A DNA stretch of 64,000 bases from Aquamicrobium defluvii (GTDB taxonomy: Bacteria; Pseudomonadota; Alphaproteobacteria; Rhizobiales; Rhizobiaceae). Location of the stretch: positions 124,001-188,000 of the forward strand of contig NZ_SNZF01000002.1 in NCBI RefSeq assembly GCF_004363725.1, in the 5' to 3' direction. Made by a program: the position numbers and the translations under genes. Below are positions 29,833 to 39,781 of this stretch, in pieces (the first letter of the stretch is position 1; each line of letters opens with the position of its first letter). The notes below the pieces were generated by a model. It ran no database searches and was not told the DNA's origin. It saw nothing but the letters and a program-made list of their open reading frames with translations.

Positions 29833-30903
29833 TCAGACCAGAAGCTTCACCAATACCAGACTGAAGCCAGCGATAAACACAAACGCGGAAAGCGCAAGCA
29901 GAAGCGGCCGCAAGCCCCGCGACCTGATCTCCGACACATTGGCGTTCAGGCCCATGGCGGCCAGACCCATGGTGAGCATCAGGGTGGTGAAGAAGACGAT
30001 ATAGGGGCGCAGCGCATCGGGAATGCCGACAAAGCTGTTCCACAGAACCACGGCCACAAAACCCAGCACGAACCACGGCATCGGCGCGCGCGCACCCGTC
30101 TCGCCTCCTCCGGAGCGGCGGGCGGCGAAGCCCATGGCGAACACCATCGGCGCCAGAAGCGCGACGCGGGTGAGCTTGGCAACGGTTCCCGCTTCACCGG
30201 CCTGCGGACCGTACTGGAAGGATGCGCCGATGACCTGCGCCACCTCATGGATCGAAGCGCCTGCCCACAGGCCGAAGGCGTTCTGGTCGAGGCCGGCGAA
30301 CGCGCCGAGCAGCGGATAGGCCAGCATGGCCACAGTGCCGAACAGGGTGATCGAGGCCACCGCATAGGCGACGTCCTCGTCGCGCGCATTGGTGACGGTG
30401 TTGGCAGCCACGATGGCGGAGGCGCCGCAGATCGAGGTGCCTGCGGCAATAAGCTGGGCAAGCCGGCGCTCCACGCCAAGCAGGCGCGCGGCACCAAGAG
30501 TGAAGAGGAAAGTCGCGGCAAGGGTCAGCGCGACGAGGCCGAAGCCTCCGATTCCGATCGAGGCAGCCTGATCGACAGTCAACTGGAAGCCGAGCAGAAC
30601 GATGGCCAGACGCAGCAGCGTCTTCTGGCTGAAGCGGATGCCTTCCTTCGCGTTGTGGGCCACGCCCACGGTGTTGGCGAACAGCATGCCGATGATCACC
30701 GCCAGAATCATCGGGCTGAAGATCACGAGACCCGGCATCTCGCGCAGCGAATAGCCCGCGCCGGTAATCACGCCGACCAGCACCAGTCCGGGCCAGATGC
30801 CACCGACACGTCCGATACCAGCCTTGCTGGCACCGGGTACCGACGAAAAGCTTTCACTTGCAGTCACGACATTCTCCATTTCAGGCAGAATGGGGATTGC
30901 CAT
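29833..30903 (-). CDS. YeiH/YadS family (UPF0324) membrane protein
   Basis: 356 residues with about ten transmembrane segments. Family hallmarks are [16 protein letters not shown], the [12 protein letters not shown] segment, [16 protein letters not shown] and [13 protein letters not shown]. The family is listed as putative sulfate or sulfonate exporters. ATG 30903 is used; a TTG at 30918 and an ATG at 30879 are alternatives without clear ribosome sites. It is the first gene of a pair with the YeiE-like regulator and is divergent from the DUF6314 gene. Confidence 0.88.
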   Translation of the reverse strand: MAIPILPEMENVVTASESFSSVPGASKAGIGRVGGIWPGLVLVGVITGAGYSLREMPGLVIFSPMILAVIIGMLFANTVGVAHNAKEGIRFSQKTLLRLAIVLLGFQLTVDQAASIGIGGFGLVALTLAATFLFTLGAARLLGVERRLAQLIAAGTSICGASAIVAANTVTNARDEDVAYAVASITLFGTVAMLAYPLLGAFAGLDQNAFGLWAGASIHEVAQVIGASFQYGPQAGEAGTVAKLTRVALLAPMVFAMGFAARRSGGGETGARAPMPWFVLGFVAVVLWNSFVGIPDALRPYIVFFTTLMLTMGLAAMGLNANVSEIRSRGLRPLLLALSAFVFIAGFSLVLVKLLV

Positions 30904-31038
30904 TTCCCTTGAAAGCAATCCAGCGCATTATTTATGTCGTAACGTTCGATTTCTCCGAACGATTGCGACAGTTGTCCGGCGCCGGTCCGATTTTCGGCCC
31001 TTGCCGGCGGACGCGCGGCCATTCATTGTATCCGGATC

Positions 31039-31503
31039 ATGCCTCCGCAAACCATGACATCGCAACATCGCAGCGTGGCACCGCCCACGCACGAACCCTT
31101 GCAGCCCGCGGATTTCGTCGGGCTCTGGCAGGTGCGGCGACGGCTGGTGGATCATCTGGGGCATGAGACACTCGGCTTCGCCGGACAGGCCCGGATAGAG
31201 ACCGCGTCGATCACGGAAACCGGCGAGGTGCACAGCAGCCGCGGGACGCTTGAGGCGAAACGCCTCTACCTGCTGGAAATGGACGCCGCAGGCGTCGATG
31301 TGCGGTTCGCGGGCGGCGCGCACTTCGTGCACCTTGGCCTTGCCCCCGACCAGCGTGTGCTCCATCATTGCGGCGACGATCTCTATGAAGGCCGGTTCAT
31401 CTTTCGTAGCCGTGATTGCTGGATCGAATTCTGGCGGGTGTCGGGACCGCGCAAGCGCTATGCCAGCCTTACCCGTTACGAGCGGATTCCGGACCCGGCC
31501 TGA
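31039..31503 (+). CDS. DUF6314 family protein
   Basis: 154 residues of a small beta-rich lipocalin-like family found mainly in alphaproteobacteria and actinobacteria. Typical spots are FVGLWQVRR near the start, VLHHCGDDLYEGRF in the middle and the end motif WRVSGPRKRYASLTRYER. No function is known. A second ATG at 31054 would remove five residues. It is alone between a divergent YeiH gene and a UspA gene 84 bp on. Confidence 0.8.
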   Translation: MPPQTMTSQHRSVAPPTHEPLQPADFVGLWQVRRRLVDHLGHETLGFAGQARIETASITETGEVHSSRGTLEAKRLYLLEMDAAGVDVRFAGGAHFVHLGLAPDQRVLHHCGDDLYEGRFIFRSRDCWIEFWRVSGPRKRYASLTRYERIPDPA

Positions 31504-31587
31504 CCCGCGACAAGATGCGGCTTGTACGAGGCCGGCTGCGGTGGTTCGCTGGCTGCTTAAGGGGATTTATCCCGGGGGCAAATTGCG

Positions 31588-32037
31588 ATGTACGAACATA
31601 TCCTCGTTTCCAGCGACGGTTCCGAAGCCGCGCAGGCCGGTGTCGACCATGGTCTGGAACTGGCGAAGAAGCACGGCAGCAGGGTCACCGCGATCACGGT
31701 GACCGAACCGCTCGGCGGCCAGTTCGCCTTCGCCTCGGAGCTGTGGTCGCCGAGCGAGACGGAGATCGAGGCGTTCGACGAGGCGCAGGCGCGCATCGCC
31801 CAGCGCATCCTCGAGCCGATCCGGCGAAAGGCGGAAGCGCTGGGCATCCCGATCGAGACCGTGCATGTTCCGTGGCGTCTGGTGGCGGGCGCGATCTGCG
31901 AGGCCGCCGACGAATATGGCTGCAGCCTCATCGTCATGTCCTCGCACGGGCGCACGGGCATGAACCGGGTCATGCTGGGCAGCCAGACGGCGGAAGTCGT
32001 GGCCAAGGCCAGGGTTCCGGTTCTTGTGGTGCGCTGA
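31588..32037 (+). CDS. Universal stress protein, UspA family
   Basis: 149 residues of a single Usp domain. MYEHILVSSDGSEAA opens it, and the ATP-binding signature is SSHGRTGMNRVMLGSQTAEV near the C-terminus (G-2x-G-9x-G-S), so it belongs to the nucleotide-binding type. It acts in the cytoplasm in starvation or redox stress. GGGGGC precedes the ATG. It neighbours a flavin-nucleotide-binding gene, oxyR and a catalase. Confidence 0.93.
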   Translation: MYEHILVSSDGSEAAQAGVDHGLELAKKHGSRVTAITVTEPLGGQFAFASELWSPSETEIEAFDEAQARIAQRILEPIRRKAEALGIPIETVHVPWRLVAGAICEAADEYGCSLIVMSSHGRTGMNRVMLGSQTAEVVAKARVPVLVVR

Positions 32038-32066
32038 CGCGGCCGGGAGTAGACTGCCACCGGGTT

Positions 32067-32170
32067 AGAGCATTTCCGCTTTTCCTCGAATTGCAAGAAC
32101 GCTCTAACCTTTTGTTTTTACACAATTCCAAACGCAAAACCGCTTCGCACTTTTGCTGGAATTGCTTTAG
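32067..32170. repeat. Dispersed intergenic repeat copy 3
   Basis: Begins TAGAGCATTTCCGC and ends GGAATTGCTTTAG; same subtype as 15411-15501, sharing GCTCTAACC, CAATTCC, AACGCAAA, CCGCTTCGCA and TTGCTGGAATTGCT. The outer segment (AGAGCATTTCCG... to CGCTCT) can fold on itself. Confidence 0.8.
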
Positions 32171-32202
32171 GGTGAAGACGGCGGGGTGACGGAGAAGACG
32201 GC

Positions 32203-32649
32203 ATGATCATCACCGAAATGACCCGGTCCGAATGTCTCGAACTGCTCGCGGCGCAGCGCCTGGGGCACCTCGCCTGCTGCCGGGACGGACAGCCCTACGT
32301 CGTGCCGGTCACCTTCGCGCTCGACGGCAATTATCTCTACAGCTTCTCGCTCGCCGGCCAGAAGATCGAATGGATGCGGGCCAATCCGCTCGTCAGCCTG
32401 CAAACCGACGTGCTTGGCGAGCACGGCACATGGCGCAGCGTCGTCGTGAACGGCCGCTTCGAGGAACTCCCCGACCGGATCGGCTGGAAGCATGCACGCG
32501 ACCATGCATGGTCGCTGCTCAGCCAGCATGCCAACTGGTGGGAGCCCGGCGGGCTGAAGCCGGCCGATGAGGGCCCCACACAGCATGTGTTCTACCGTAT
32601 CATGATCGAAACCATGACAGGACGGCGCTGCGTGGCCGCACAGGATTAG
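32203..32649 (+). CDS. Pyridoxamine 5'-phosphate oxidase-like flavin-binding protein
   Basis: 148 residues of the split-barrel flavin-nucleotide-binding group. RLGHLACCRDGQPYVVPVTFALDGNYLYSFS is the first sheet with the FMN-contact pattern, then KIEWMRANPLVSLQTD. Members bind FMN or F420 and few have known reactions; true PdxH catalytic elements are missing. GGAG stands 13 to 10 bases before the ATG. It lies between repeat copy 3 and the end of oxyR, converging on the latter. Confidence 0.85.
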   Translation: MIITEMTRSECLELLAAQRLGHLACCRDGQPYVVPVTFALDGNYLYSFSLAGQKIEWMRANPLVSLQTDVLGEHGTWRSVVVNGRFEELPDRIGWKHARDHAWSLLSQHANWWEPGGLKPADEGPTQHVFYRIMIETMTGRRCVAAQD

Positions 32650-32678
32650 GCAAATCCGGTTCAGGCGGGCAGCGCTCG

Positions 32679-33590
32679 TCAGGGCGCCTGCCGTTCCCCA
32701 TTGGACGGCACGGTCGCCGCAACCGCACGCGCCAGCGCCTCGATCTCGTCCTCGCCCGGACCGTTGCGCCGCCAGGCGAGCCCGATCTGGCGGGATGGCT
32801 GCGGCTCGGCAAACGCCACGATGCGGATGTCGTTGCGGGCCGTCTCGGCCGGCACGGCAATCTCCGGGATCAGCGTCATGCCCATGCCGTGCGACACCAT
32901 CTGCAGCAGCGTCGCCATGGAGGTGGCGCCGAAATTGACGAGGCTGCGCTTGCCGGCCATACCGCACACGGCCAGCGCCTGATCGCGCAGGCAGTGCCCC
33001 TCTTCCAGAAGAAGCAGGCGCCCGGCATCGACCTGCGCTTCGGTCAGCGGGGACATCAGCACATGCCGATCGTTAGTGGCAGTTGCCATGAAGAAGCGGT
33101 CGCGGAACACGGGCCGCGTGGCGATGCCTTCATGATCGATCGGCAAGGCGGCGATCACCACGTCCAGCCTGCCTTCGGAGAGTTCGGCAAGCAGCCTGTC
33201 GGTAACAGCCTCCTTCAACTCCACTTCGATGGCAGGATAGGTGGTGCGCAGATACGGCACCAGACCGGGCACCAGATAGGGCGCGACGGTCGGGATGATG
33301 CCGAAGCGCACCGGGCCTTCCAGCAGGCCGTCGCCGCGTCGCGCCGCATGTTCCAGCCGCTCCACCCCCGCCAGCACTTCCCGCACATGCTCCAGCACCT
33401 CCTCTCCCTTGCGGGTGAGCAGGATGTTGCCGCGATTCCGTTCGACCAGCGTGACGCCGAGATGAGCCTCCATCTCCCTGATCTGGGCCGAAAGGGCAGG
33501 CTGGCTGACATGGACGAGCTCGGCTGCCCGGCCGAAATGGCGGGCCGTGGCGAGCGCCTCGAAATAGCGCATCTGGCGAAGGGTTATCAT
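32679..33590 (-). CDS. oxyR: Hydrogen peroxide-inducible regulator OxyR
   Basis: 303 residues, LysR family. The HTH is MITLRQMRYFEALATARHFG to SQPALSAQI. The redox switch is present: GHCLRDQALAVCG places Cys200 and Cys209, matching Cys199 and Cys208 of E. coli OxyR, so peroxide should form the disulfide that activates it. It is divergent from the catalase gene across 199 bp, the classic arrangement for OxyR control of katA. Confidence 0.96.
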   Translation of the reverse strand: MITLRQMRYFEALATARHFGRAAELVHVSQPALSAQIREMEAHLGVTLVERNRGNILLTRKGEEVLEHVREVLAGVERLEHAARRGDGLLEGPVRFGIIPTVAPYLVPGLVPYLRTTYPAIEVELKEAVTDRLLAELSEGRLDVVIAALPIDHEGIATRPVFRDRFFMATATNDRHVLMSPLTEAQVDAGRLLLLEEGHCLRDQALAVCGMAGKRSLVNFGATSMATLLQMVSHGMGMTLIPEIAVPAETARNDIRIVAFAEPQPSRQIGLAWRRNGPGEDEIEALARAVAATVPSNGERQAP

Positions 33591-33591
33591 G

Positions 33592-33606
33592 ATAGGAAAA
33601 TCTTAT
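33592..33606. promoter_or_regulatory. Candidate OxyR binding site
   Basis: ATAG (33592-33595), seven bases, TTAT (33603-33606), with flanking G and C making a GATA/TATC dyad. It abuts the oxyR start and resembles one ATAG-N7-CTAT unit of the OxyR motif with a mismatch. A second good unit is not obvious. Confidence 0.4.
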
Positions 33607-33789
33607 CGCCAAAAGTGGGAAATACAATTGGAAACTATCGTCAGCACATGGGACAACACTCTCTAGAAGCATTCTAAAAACGCTTGCACGGCACATCAGG
33701 AAAAGTGCCACAGCGTTGCGGAGGACTTCCGGCGACAGCCGGCGCCTTCGCCAGTCCTTGTCGAAGGCCAGATCGAAACAGGAGGCTCC

Positions 33790-35271
33790 ATGTCTGATCG
33801 ACCCACGCTGACCACCACCGCTGGCGCACCGGTGCCGGACAACCAGAACTCGATCACCGCCGGCGAACGCGGCGGGGTGATGCTGCAAGACTACCAGCTC
33901 ATCGAGAAGCTGGCCCACCAGAACCGCGAGCGCATTCCCGAACGCGCCGTCCACGCCAAGGGCTGGGGCGCCTTCGGCACCCTGACCATCACCGGCGATA
34001 TCTCGAAATACACCAAGGCCAGGGCCCTTCAGCCCGGCGCAGTGACGCCCATGCTGGCCAGGTTCTCCACCGTGGCCGGAGAAATGGGCGCTGCCGACCA
34101 TGAACGCGACGTGCGCGGTTTCGCGCTCAAATTCTATACGCCGGAAGGCAACTGGGATCTGGTGGGCAACAACACGCCGGTGTTCTTCGTGCGCGACGCC
34201 TACAAGTTCCCCGACTTCATCCACACGCAGAAGCGCCATCCGCGCACCAACCTGCGCTCCGCCACCGCCATGTGGGACTTCTGGTCGCTGTCGCCGGAAA
34301 GCCTGCATCAGGTGACCATCCTGATGTCGGACCGCGGCCTGCCTGTCGACCCGACCTTCATGAACGGCTACGGCTCGCACACCTATTCGCTCATCAACGC
34401 GGCCGGCGAGCGCTTCTGGGTGAAGTTCCACTTCAAGACCCAGCAGGGCCACAGGCACCACACCAACGAGGAAGCCGAGCAGATCATCGGCCGCACCCGC
34501 GAGGGCTATCAGGAAGCGCTGTTCGGCAAGATCGAGAAGGGCGAATATCCGCGCTGGAAACTGCAGGTGCAGATCATGACGGAAGCGGAGGCCGAAAAGA
34601 CCTCCTACAATCCGTTCGACATCACCAAGGTGTGGCCGCATGGCGAGTTCCCGCCGATCGACGTCGGCATCATGGAACTCAACCGCAACCCTGACAATTA
34701 CTTCGCCGAGATCGAGCAGGCGGCCTTCTCGCCGTCCAACATCGTGCCCGGCATTTCCTATTCGCCGGACAAGATGTTGCAGGCCCGCATCTTCTCCTAT
34801 GCGGACGCCCACCGCTACCGGCTGGGCACGCATTACGAGAACATTCCGGTCAACCAGCCGAAATGCCCGGTGCACCACTATCATCGCGATGGCCAGATGA
34901 ACACGTATGGCGGCATCCGCACCGGCAATCCGGACGCCTATTACGAGCCGAACTCCTTCAACGGCCCGTTCGAGGACGCCTCGGCCAAGGAGCCGCCGCT
35001 GAAGATCGAAGGCGACATGTCGCGCTTCGACCACCGTGCCGGCAATGACGACTATGTACAGGTGCGCGCGCTGTTCAACCTGTTCGACGATGGCCAGAAG
35101 AGCCGTCTGTTCAGCAACATCGCGGCGGCCATGGGCGGCGTGCCCGGCCACATCGTGGAGCGCCAGCTCGGCCATTTCCACAAGGTCCATCCGGACTATG
35201 CGGCCGGGGTGCGCAAGGCGCTGAAGGACGCGCACGGCTACGAAGCCGATACGCTGAGCGCGGCCGAGTAA
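33790..35271 (+). CDS. katA: Catalase (monofunctional, heme)
   Basis: 493 residues, small-subunit clade 3 type. The distal His is in [16 protein letters not shown] (His55), the Asn in [15 protein letters not shown], and the proximal heme Tyr in [14 protein letters not shown] (Tyr337). It degrades hydrogen peroxide in the cytoplasm. AGGAGG lies seven bases before the ATG. Control by the divergent OxyR is very likely. A hairpin terminator follows 24 bp after the stop. Confidence 0.98.
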   Translation: MSDRPTLTTTAGAPVPDNQNSITAGERGGVMLQDYQLIEKLAHQNRERIPERAVHAKGWGAFGTLTITGDISKYTKARALQPGAVTPMLARFSTVAGEMGAADHERDVRGFALKFYTPEGNWDLVGNNTPVFFVRDAYKFPDFIHTQKRHPRTNLRSATAMWDFWSLSPESLHQVTILMSDRGLPVDPTFMNGYGSHTYSLINAAGERFWVKFHFKTQQGHRHHTNEEAEQIIGRTREGYQEALFGKIEKGEYPRWKLQVQIMTEAEAEKTSYNPFDITKVWPHGEFPPIDVGIMELNRNPDNYFAEIEQAAFSPSNIVPGISYSPDKMLQARIFSYADAHRYRLGTHYENIPVNQPKCPVHHYHRDGQMNTYGGIRTGNPDAYYEPNSFNGPFEDASAKEPPLKIEGDMSRFDHRAGNDDYVQVRALFNLFDDGQKSRLFSNIAAAMGGVPGHIVERQLGHFHKVHPDYAAGVRKALKDAHGYEADTLSAAE

Positions 35272-35294
35272 AGGTCGAAAAACCAGTCAGGCAT

Positions 35295-35329
35295 GAGCCG
35301 CGGGGACACTCTCCGCGGCTCCTTCTTTT
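35295..35329 (+). terminator. Intrinsic terminator after katA
   Basis: Perfect 9-bp arms at 35295-35303 and 35313-35321, a 9-nt loop, then CTTCTTTT. Confidence 0.8.
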
Positions 35330-35364
35330 GGGGATGCGGGGTTGTGCCGCCGCATCCGGGAGAT

Positions 35365-35468
35365 AGAGCATTTATGCTTTTCTCCGAATCGCAGAAATGC
35401 TCTATCTCTTGGTTTTGGTCGCATTTATGCGGCGCCAGATGTTTCCATCTGGCTGCAAAATGCTCTAG
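35365..35468. repeat. Dispersed intergenic repeat copy 4
   Basis: Starts TAGAGCATTTATGC and ends CAAAATGCTCTAG. The right half (GCATTTATGCG, GCGCCAG, TTCCATC, GGCTGCAAAATGCTCTAG) is shared with 53219-53287, defining a second subtype. Confidence 0.8.
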
Positions 35469-35500
35469 ACCGGCCCTGAACCTCAATCCGGATCGAACCG

Positions 35501-36781
35501 ATGCGCATGGGCGGAAGGCTGGCAGCGGCCATGGAAGTGCTGGCGGATATCGAAGGACGGCAACGGCCGGCGGCAGAAGCGCTGCGCGACTGGGGCATTG
35601 CCCACCGTTTCGCTGGCGGCGGCGACCGCGCGGCCATCGGCAACATCGTCTACGACGCACTGAGGCGCAGCCGCTCCGCCGCATGGCTGTTCGACGATGC
35701 CAGCCCGCGAGCCCTTGCCATCGGCGCTGTTGTGCTGGAATGGGGCGAGACGCCCGAAGGCATCAACGCCATGCTCGACGGCGACAGGTTTGCTCCTGAT
35801 CCGCTGGATGATGCGGAGTTGCGCATTCTGCGTGAAAGGCTATCCGCCGACATGCCACACGAGGTGCGCGCCGACTGCCCGGACTGGTGCGCGCCCCTCC
35901 TGCAACAGGCTTTAGGCGAAAGCTGGACAGACGAGGCGGCAGCGCTCGCCCGCCGTCCGCCGCTCGATCTGCGCGCCAACCTGCTGAAGGGCGGACGCGA
36001 TGCCGTGCTTGCCGGGCTCGCGGCAACGGGCGCCCGCGCCACCGACATCGCCCCGCACGGCATCCGCATTCCGCCCATCGAGGGCAGCGGCCGGCATCCG
36101 AATGTGCAGGCTGGCGAGGCTTTCGCGGAAGGCTGCTTCGAAGTGCAGGACGAGGGTTCGCAGATCGTTTCCGAACTGGCCGGCGCCCGGCCCGGCATGC
36201 AGGTGCTGGACTATTGCGCAGGCGCCGGCGGCAAGTCGCTCGCCCTTTCGGCAGCCATGCGCAACCAGGGCCAGATTTTCGCGCATGATGCGCTGAAACC
36301 CCGTCTTGCGCCTATCGTGGAGCGCATGAAACGCGCCGGCAGCCGCAACATCCAGCTTGCCGCAGGCAGGGGTGAGCTATCCCCGCTGGAAGGGCGCATG
36401 GACATCGTGCTCGTCGACGCGCCCTGCACTGGCTCCGGCACATGGCGGCGGCGGCCCGACACCAAATGGCGGCTCACCCGCCAACAGCTCGACCAGCGCA
36501 TTGCCGAGCAGGCGGAGATTCTCGACAACGCCGCCGCCTATGTGAAGCCCGGCGGCCTGCTCGCCTACGTCACCTGCTCCGTGTTTCCGGAAGAAAACGG
36601 CGAACAGGCGAACGCCTTTCTGGAGCGTGTGCCGGGCTTTGCCCCGGCAGACCATAGGGAACTGTGGAAACATCACTTCCCGGCCCATGAGGACCGGGCC
36701 GGCATCGGCATGGGTATTTCCCTGTCTCCGTCCCGCACAGGAACCGACGGCTTCTATTTCTGCGCCCTGCGCCGCACTTGA
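35501..36781 (+). CDS. rsmB: RsmB/NOP family rRNA cytosine-C5 methyltransferase
   Basis: 426 residues. An N-terminal NusB-like helical domain (about 1-130) precedes the SAM-dependent methyltransferase domain, with QVLDYCAGAGGKSLAL (SAM motif I). Two catalytic Cys are present: DAPCTGSGTWRRRPD and YVTCSVFPEENGEQ. It methylates a cytosine of 16S rRNA or tRNA; assignment to RsmB rather than another NOP member is probable, not certain. The TspO gene follows after 64 bp. Confidence 0.9.
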   Translation: MRMGGRLAAAMEVLADIEGRQRPAAEALRDWGIAHRFAGGGDRAAIGNIVYDALRRSRSAAWLFDDASPRALAIGAVVLEWGETPEGINAMLDGDRFAPDPLDDAELRILRERLSADMPHEVRADCPDWCAPLLQQALGESWTDEAAALARRPPLDLRANLLKGGRDAVLAGLAATGARATDIAPHGIRIPPIEGSGRHPNVQAGEAFAEGCFEVQDEGSQIVSELAGARPGMQVLDYCAGAGGKSLALSAAMRNQGQIFAHDALKPRLAPIVERMKRAGSRNIQLAAGRGELSPLEGRMDIVLVDAPCTGSGTWRRRPDTKWRLTRQQLDQRIAEQAEILDNAAAYVKPGGLLAYVTCSVFPEENGEQANAFLERVPGFAPADHRELWKHHFPAHEDRAGIGMGISLSPSRTGTDGFYFCALRRT

Positions 36782-36845
36782 TCGTTCCGGACCGCGCCCC
36801 AGTTTGAAGTGGCAGGCGTCCTGCCTGCCATCACAGGGGCCTGCC

Positions 36846-37298
36846 GTGAACAAATATCTGTCGCTTGGCGTTTTCCTCGTTGCCGTCGTCGGCATCGGCA
36901 TCTTCATCGGCATCGCGACGCCGCCCGGAGACTGGTATGCGGGGCTTGCCAAACCGTCCTTCAATCCGCCGAACTGGCTGTTCGCTCCGGTATGGACGAT
37001 CCTCTATATCCTGATCGCCATCGTCGGCTGGCGCACATGGCGGCGCAATCCGTCCGGCATGGCCATGAAGCTCTGGTTCACCCAGATGGCGCTCAATTTC
37101 GCATGGTCGCCAATATTCTTCGCCGCGCATGCAACGGCGGCGGCGCTGGTCGTCATCATCCTGCTGCTGGCGCTGATCCTGTGGTTCATCGATACGGTCC
37201 GCGCCGATGACAGGCCCTCTGCCCTGATGTTCGTGCCCTATGCGCTGTGGACAGGGTTCGCCACCCTGCTCAACGCCTCCATCCTCTATCTCAACTAG
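36846..37298 (+). CDS. tspO: TspO/MBR family sensory protein
   Basis: 150 residues with five transmembrane helices, the bacterial homologue of the peripheral benzodiazepine receptor, which binds porphyrins and modulates redox and tetrapyrrole responses. Typical elements are [30 protein letters not shown] and a last helix in [17 protein letters not shown] start at 36846 is required: no ATG lies near it and CAGGGGCCTGCC precedes it. It may be co-transcribed with rsmB. Confidence 0.93.
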   Translation: MNKYLSLGVFLVAVVGIGIFIGIATPPGDWYAGLAKPSFNPPNWLFAPVWTILYILIAIVGWRTWRRNPSGMAMKLWFTQMALNFAWSPIFFAAHATAAALVVIILLLALILWFIDTVRADDRPSALMFVPYALWTGFATLLNASILYLN

Positions 37299-37320
37299 CC
37301 GTCGTTTTACCCGTGCCTTT

Positions 37321-37358
37321 GTCCGGAAAGCGGTTCCCACCCTTGCCGGACATGCTCT
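37321..37358. repeat. Dispersed intergenic repeat copy 5
   Basis: TCCGGAAAGCGGTTCCCAC to GCCGGACATGCTCT; reverse-complement match to 8926-8964. It fills the gap between tspO and tex. Confidence 0.6.
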
Positions 37359-37392
37359 ATGTTCGCAGCCCATCAACGATTCCGGGACAGGC

Positions 37393-39711
37393 ATGAAGAC
37401 CGACATCAAGCGCATCGCAGCGATCATCTCCGCCGAGATCAACGCCCGGCCCGATCAGGCCGCAGCGGCGATCACGCTGCTGGACGACGGGGCGACCGTG
37501 CCGTTCGTCGCACGCTACCGCAAGGAGGCGACCGGCGGGCTGGACGACACGCAACTGCGCACGCTTTCGGAGCGGCTTGCCTATCTGCGCGAGATGGATG
37601 CGCGGCGCGACACCATCCTGTCGTCCATCCGCGAGCAGGGAAAGCTCACGCCCGAGCTTGAAGGCAAGATCGCGGGCGCCGCCACCAAGGCCGAGCTTGA
37701 GGACATTTATCTTCCCTACAAGCCGAAGCGCCGCACCAAGGCGGAAATCGCCCGCGAGCGGGGGCTCGGGCCGCTGGCGGAAGCGATCCTTTCCGACCGC
37801 GCCGCCGTGCCTGCCGATCTGGCGGCCGCCTATCTCACCGACGAGGTGGCGGACGTGAAGGCGGCGCTGGAGGGCGCACGCGACATCATCGCCGAGCAAT
37901 TCTCGGAGAACGCCGATCTCGTCGGCCGACTGCGCAGCTACATGCACGAACGTGCCGTGCTGCGCTCGCGCGTGGTGGACGGCAAGCAGGAGGAAGGCGC
38001 GAAATTCTCCGACTATTTCGACCATTTTGAGCGCTGGTCTGGCGTGCCCAGCCACCGGGCGCTGGCCATGCTGCGCGGCCGCAACGAGGAGGTGCTGTCG
38101 CTCGACATCGAGGTCGATGCCGACGACACCTCGCCGGTGCGTCCCACCGTGCGCATGATCTGCGACGCCTGTGCCATCGGACGCACGCTGCCCGGCGATC
38201 TGTGGCTCGCCGAGGTGGCCGGCTGGACGTGGCGGGTGAAGCTGTCGCTGCACCTGTCGCTTGACCTGATGCGCGACCTGCGCGAACGGGCCGAGGAAGC
38301 GGCGATCCACGTCTTCGGCCGCAACCTGAAAGACCTGCTACTTGCCGCTCCTGCCGGCTCGCGCCCGACCATGGGTCTCGACCCCGGCATCCGCACCGGC
38401 GTCAAGGTCGCCGTGGTGGACGGCACCGGCAAGCTGCTCGCCACCAGCACCGTCTATCCGTTCCAGCCGCGCAACGACCTGCGCGGCGCACAGGCGGAAC
38501 TGTCCTCGCTGATCCGCAGGCATGGCGTGGAACTGATCGCCATCGGCAACGGCACCGCCAGCCGCGAGACGGAGCGGCTTGTCGCCGACATGCTGTCCGA
38601 TATGCAGGCGCCGAAACCCACCAAGGTCATCGTCTCGGAAGCCGGGGCTTCCGTCTATTCGGCCTCTTCGACGGCGGCGGCCGAGTTTCCGGACCTCGAC
38701 GTGTCGCTGCGCGGCGCGGTCTCCATCGCCCGCCGCCTTCAGGACCCCCTGGCGGAACTGGTCAAGATCGAGCCGAAATCCATCGGCGTCGGCCAGTATC
38801 AGCACGATGTCGACCAGTTCCGGCTGGCAAAGGCGCTGGACGCCGTGGTCGAGGATGCCGTGAATGCGGTCGGCGTCGATCTCAACACGGCGTCGGCCCC
38901 GCTGCTGGCGCGGGTGTCGGGCCTCGGCTCCTCGCTGGCGGAAGCCATCGTTGTGCACCGCAACGCCAACGGTCCCTTCGCCACGCGGCAGGACCTGCTC
39001 AAGGTGTCACGGCTCGGGCCGCGCGCCTTCGAGCAATGCGCCGGCTTCCTGCGCATTCCGGACGGCACCGAGCCGCTCGACGCCTCGGCCGTCCACCCGG
39101 AAGCCTATGCCGTAGCCAAGAAGATCGTGTCCGCCTGCGGCCGCGACGTGCGCGCTCTGATGGGCGACAGCGCGGCCCTGAAAGCGCTCGATCCGCGCGT
39201 CTTCGCCGACGAGCGCTTCGGCCTGCCCACCGTGCGCGACATCATTTCCGAGCTGGAGAAGCCCGGCCGCGACCCGCGCCCGAGCTTCCGCACCGCGACC
39301 TTCGCCGAGGGCGTGGACGACATCAAGGACCTGAAACCGGGCATGCTTCTGGAAGGCACCGTCACCAATGTGGCTGCCTTCGGCGCCTTCGTCGACATCG
39401 GCGTGCATCAGGACGGGCTGGTTCATGTCTCGCAGCTTGCCGACCGCTTCGTGAAGGATGCGCATGAGGTGGTGAAGGCGGGCGACGTGGTGAAGGTGCG
39501 CGTGGTCGAGGTGGACGTGAAGCGCAAGCGCATCGGGCTTTCCATGCGCAGGGACGGCGGCGCGCCTCAGCAGGAAAGACGCCAGAACGACGACGCCGGC
39601 CGGCGCGGCTCCCATTCCCCGGGCAAGCCCAAACCCGACCGGAGCGGGCAAGGCACGGCCCGGCAAGGCGCATTCGGCGCCGCCCTTGCAGAGGCGATGC
39701 GACGCAAATAA
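37393..39711 (+). CDS. tex: Tex family RNA-binding transcriptional accessory protein
   Basis: 772 residues. Order: N-terminal HTH-like domain with [17 protein letters not shown], a YqgF/RuvX-like fold (about 325-450, beginning [19 protein letters not shown]), HhH domains ([16 protein letters not shown] and [20 protein letters not shown]) and an S1 RNA-binding domain (about 640-715: [20 protein letters not shown]). A basic low-complexity tail ends it. Homologous to eukaryotic Spt6; binds RNA and affects transcription and toxin expression in pathogens. ATG 37393 is the family start. Confidence 0.96.
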   Translation: MKTDIKRIAAIISAEINARPDQAAAAITLLDDGATVPFVARYRKEATGGLDDTQLRTLSERLAYLREMDARRDTILSSIREQGKLTPELEGKIAGAATKAELEDIYLPYKPKRRTKAEIARERGLGPLAEAILSDRAAVPADLAAAYLTDEVADVKAALEGARDIIAEQFSENADLVGRLRSYMHERAVLRSRVVDGKQEEGAKFSDYFDHFERWSGVPSHRALAMLRGRNEEVLSLDIEVDADDTSPVRPTVRMICDACAIGRTLPGDLWLAEVAGWTWRVKLSLHLSLDLMRDLRERAEEAAIHVFGRNLKDLLLAAPAGSRPTMGLDPGIRTGVKVAVVDGTGKLLATSTVYPFQPRNDLRGAQAELSSLIRRHGVELIAIGNGTASRETERLVADMLSDMQAPKPTKVIVSEAGASVYSASSTAAAEFPDLDVSLRGAVSIARRLQDPLAELVKIEPKSIGVGQYQHDVDQFRLAKALDAVVEDAVNAVGVDLNTASAPLLARVSGLGSSLAEAIVVHRNANGPFATRQDLLKVSRLGPRAFEQCAGFLRIPDGTEPLDASAVHPEAYAVAKKIVSACGRDVRALMGDSAALKALDPRVFADERFGLPTVRDIISELEKPGRDPRPSFRTATFAEGVDDIKDLKPGMLLEGTVTNVAAFGAFVDIGVHQDGLVHVSQLADRFVKDAHEVVKAGDVVKVRVVEVDVKRKRIGLSMRRDGGAPQQERRQNDDAGRRGSHSPGKPKPDRSGQGTARQGAFGAALAEAMRRK

Positions 39712-39781
39712 GCAAAGGGTTCGGGAGTCGAATCTGGCCCCGGCACGGTTTCGCCGGCGGCATTGCCAAAGGATGCTGGTC

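Noticed and set aside
33130..35235. 701-residue open frame opposite katA running into oxyR
   Set aside because: Shadow frame; its end re-reads oxyR in a wrong frame.
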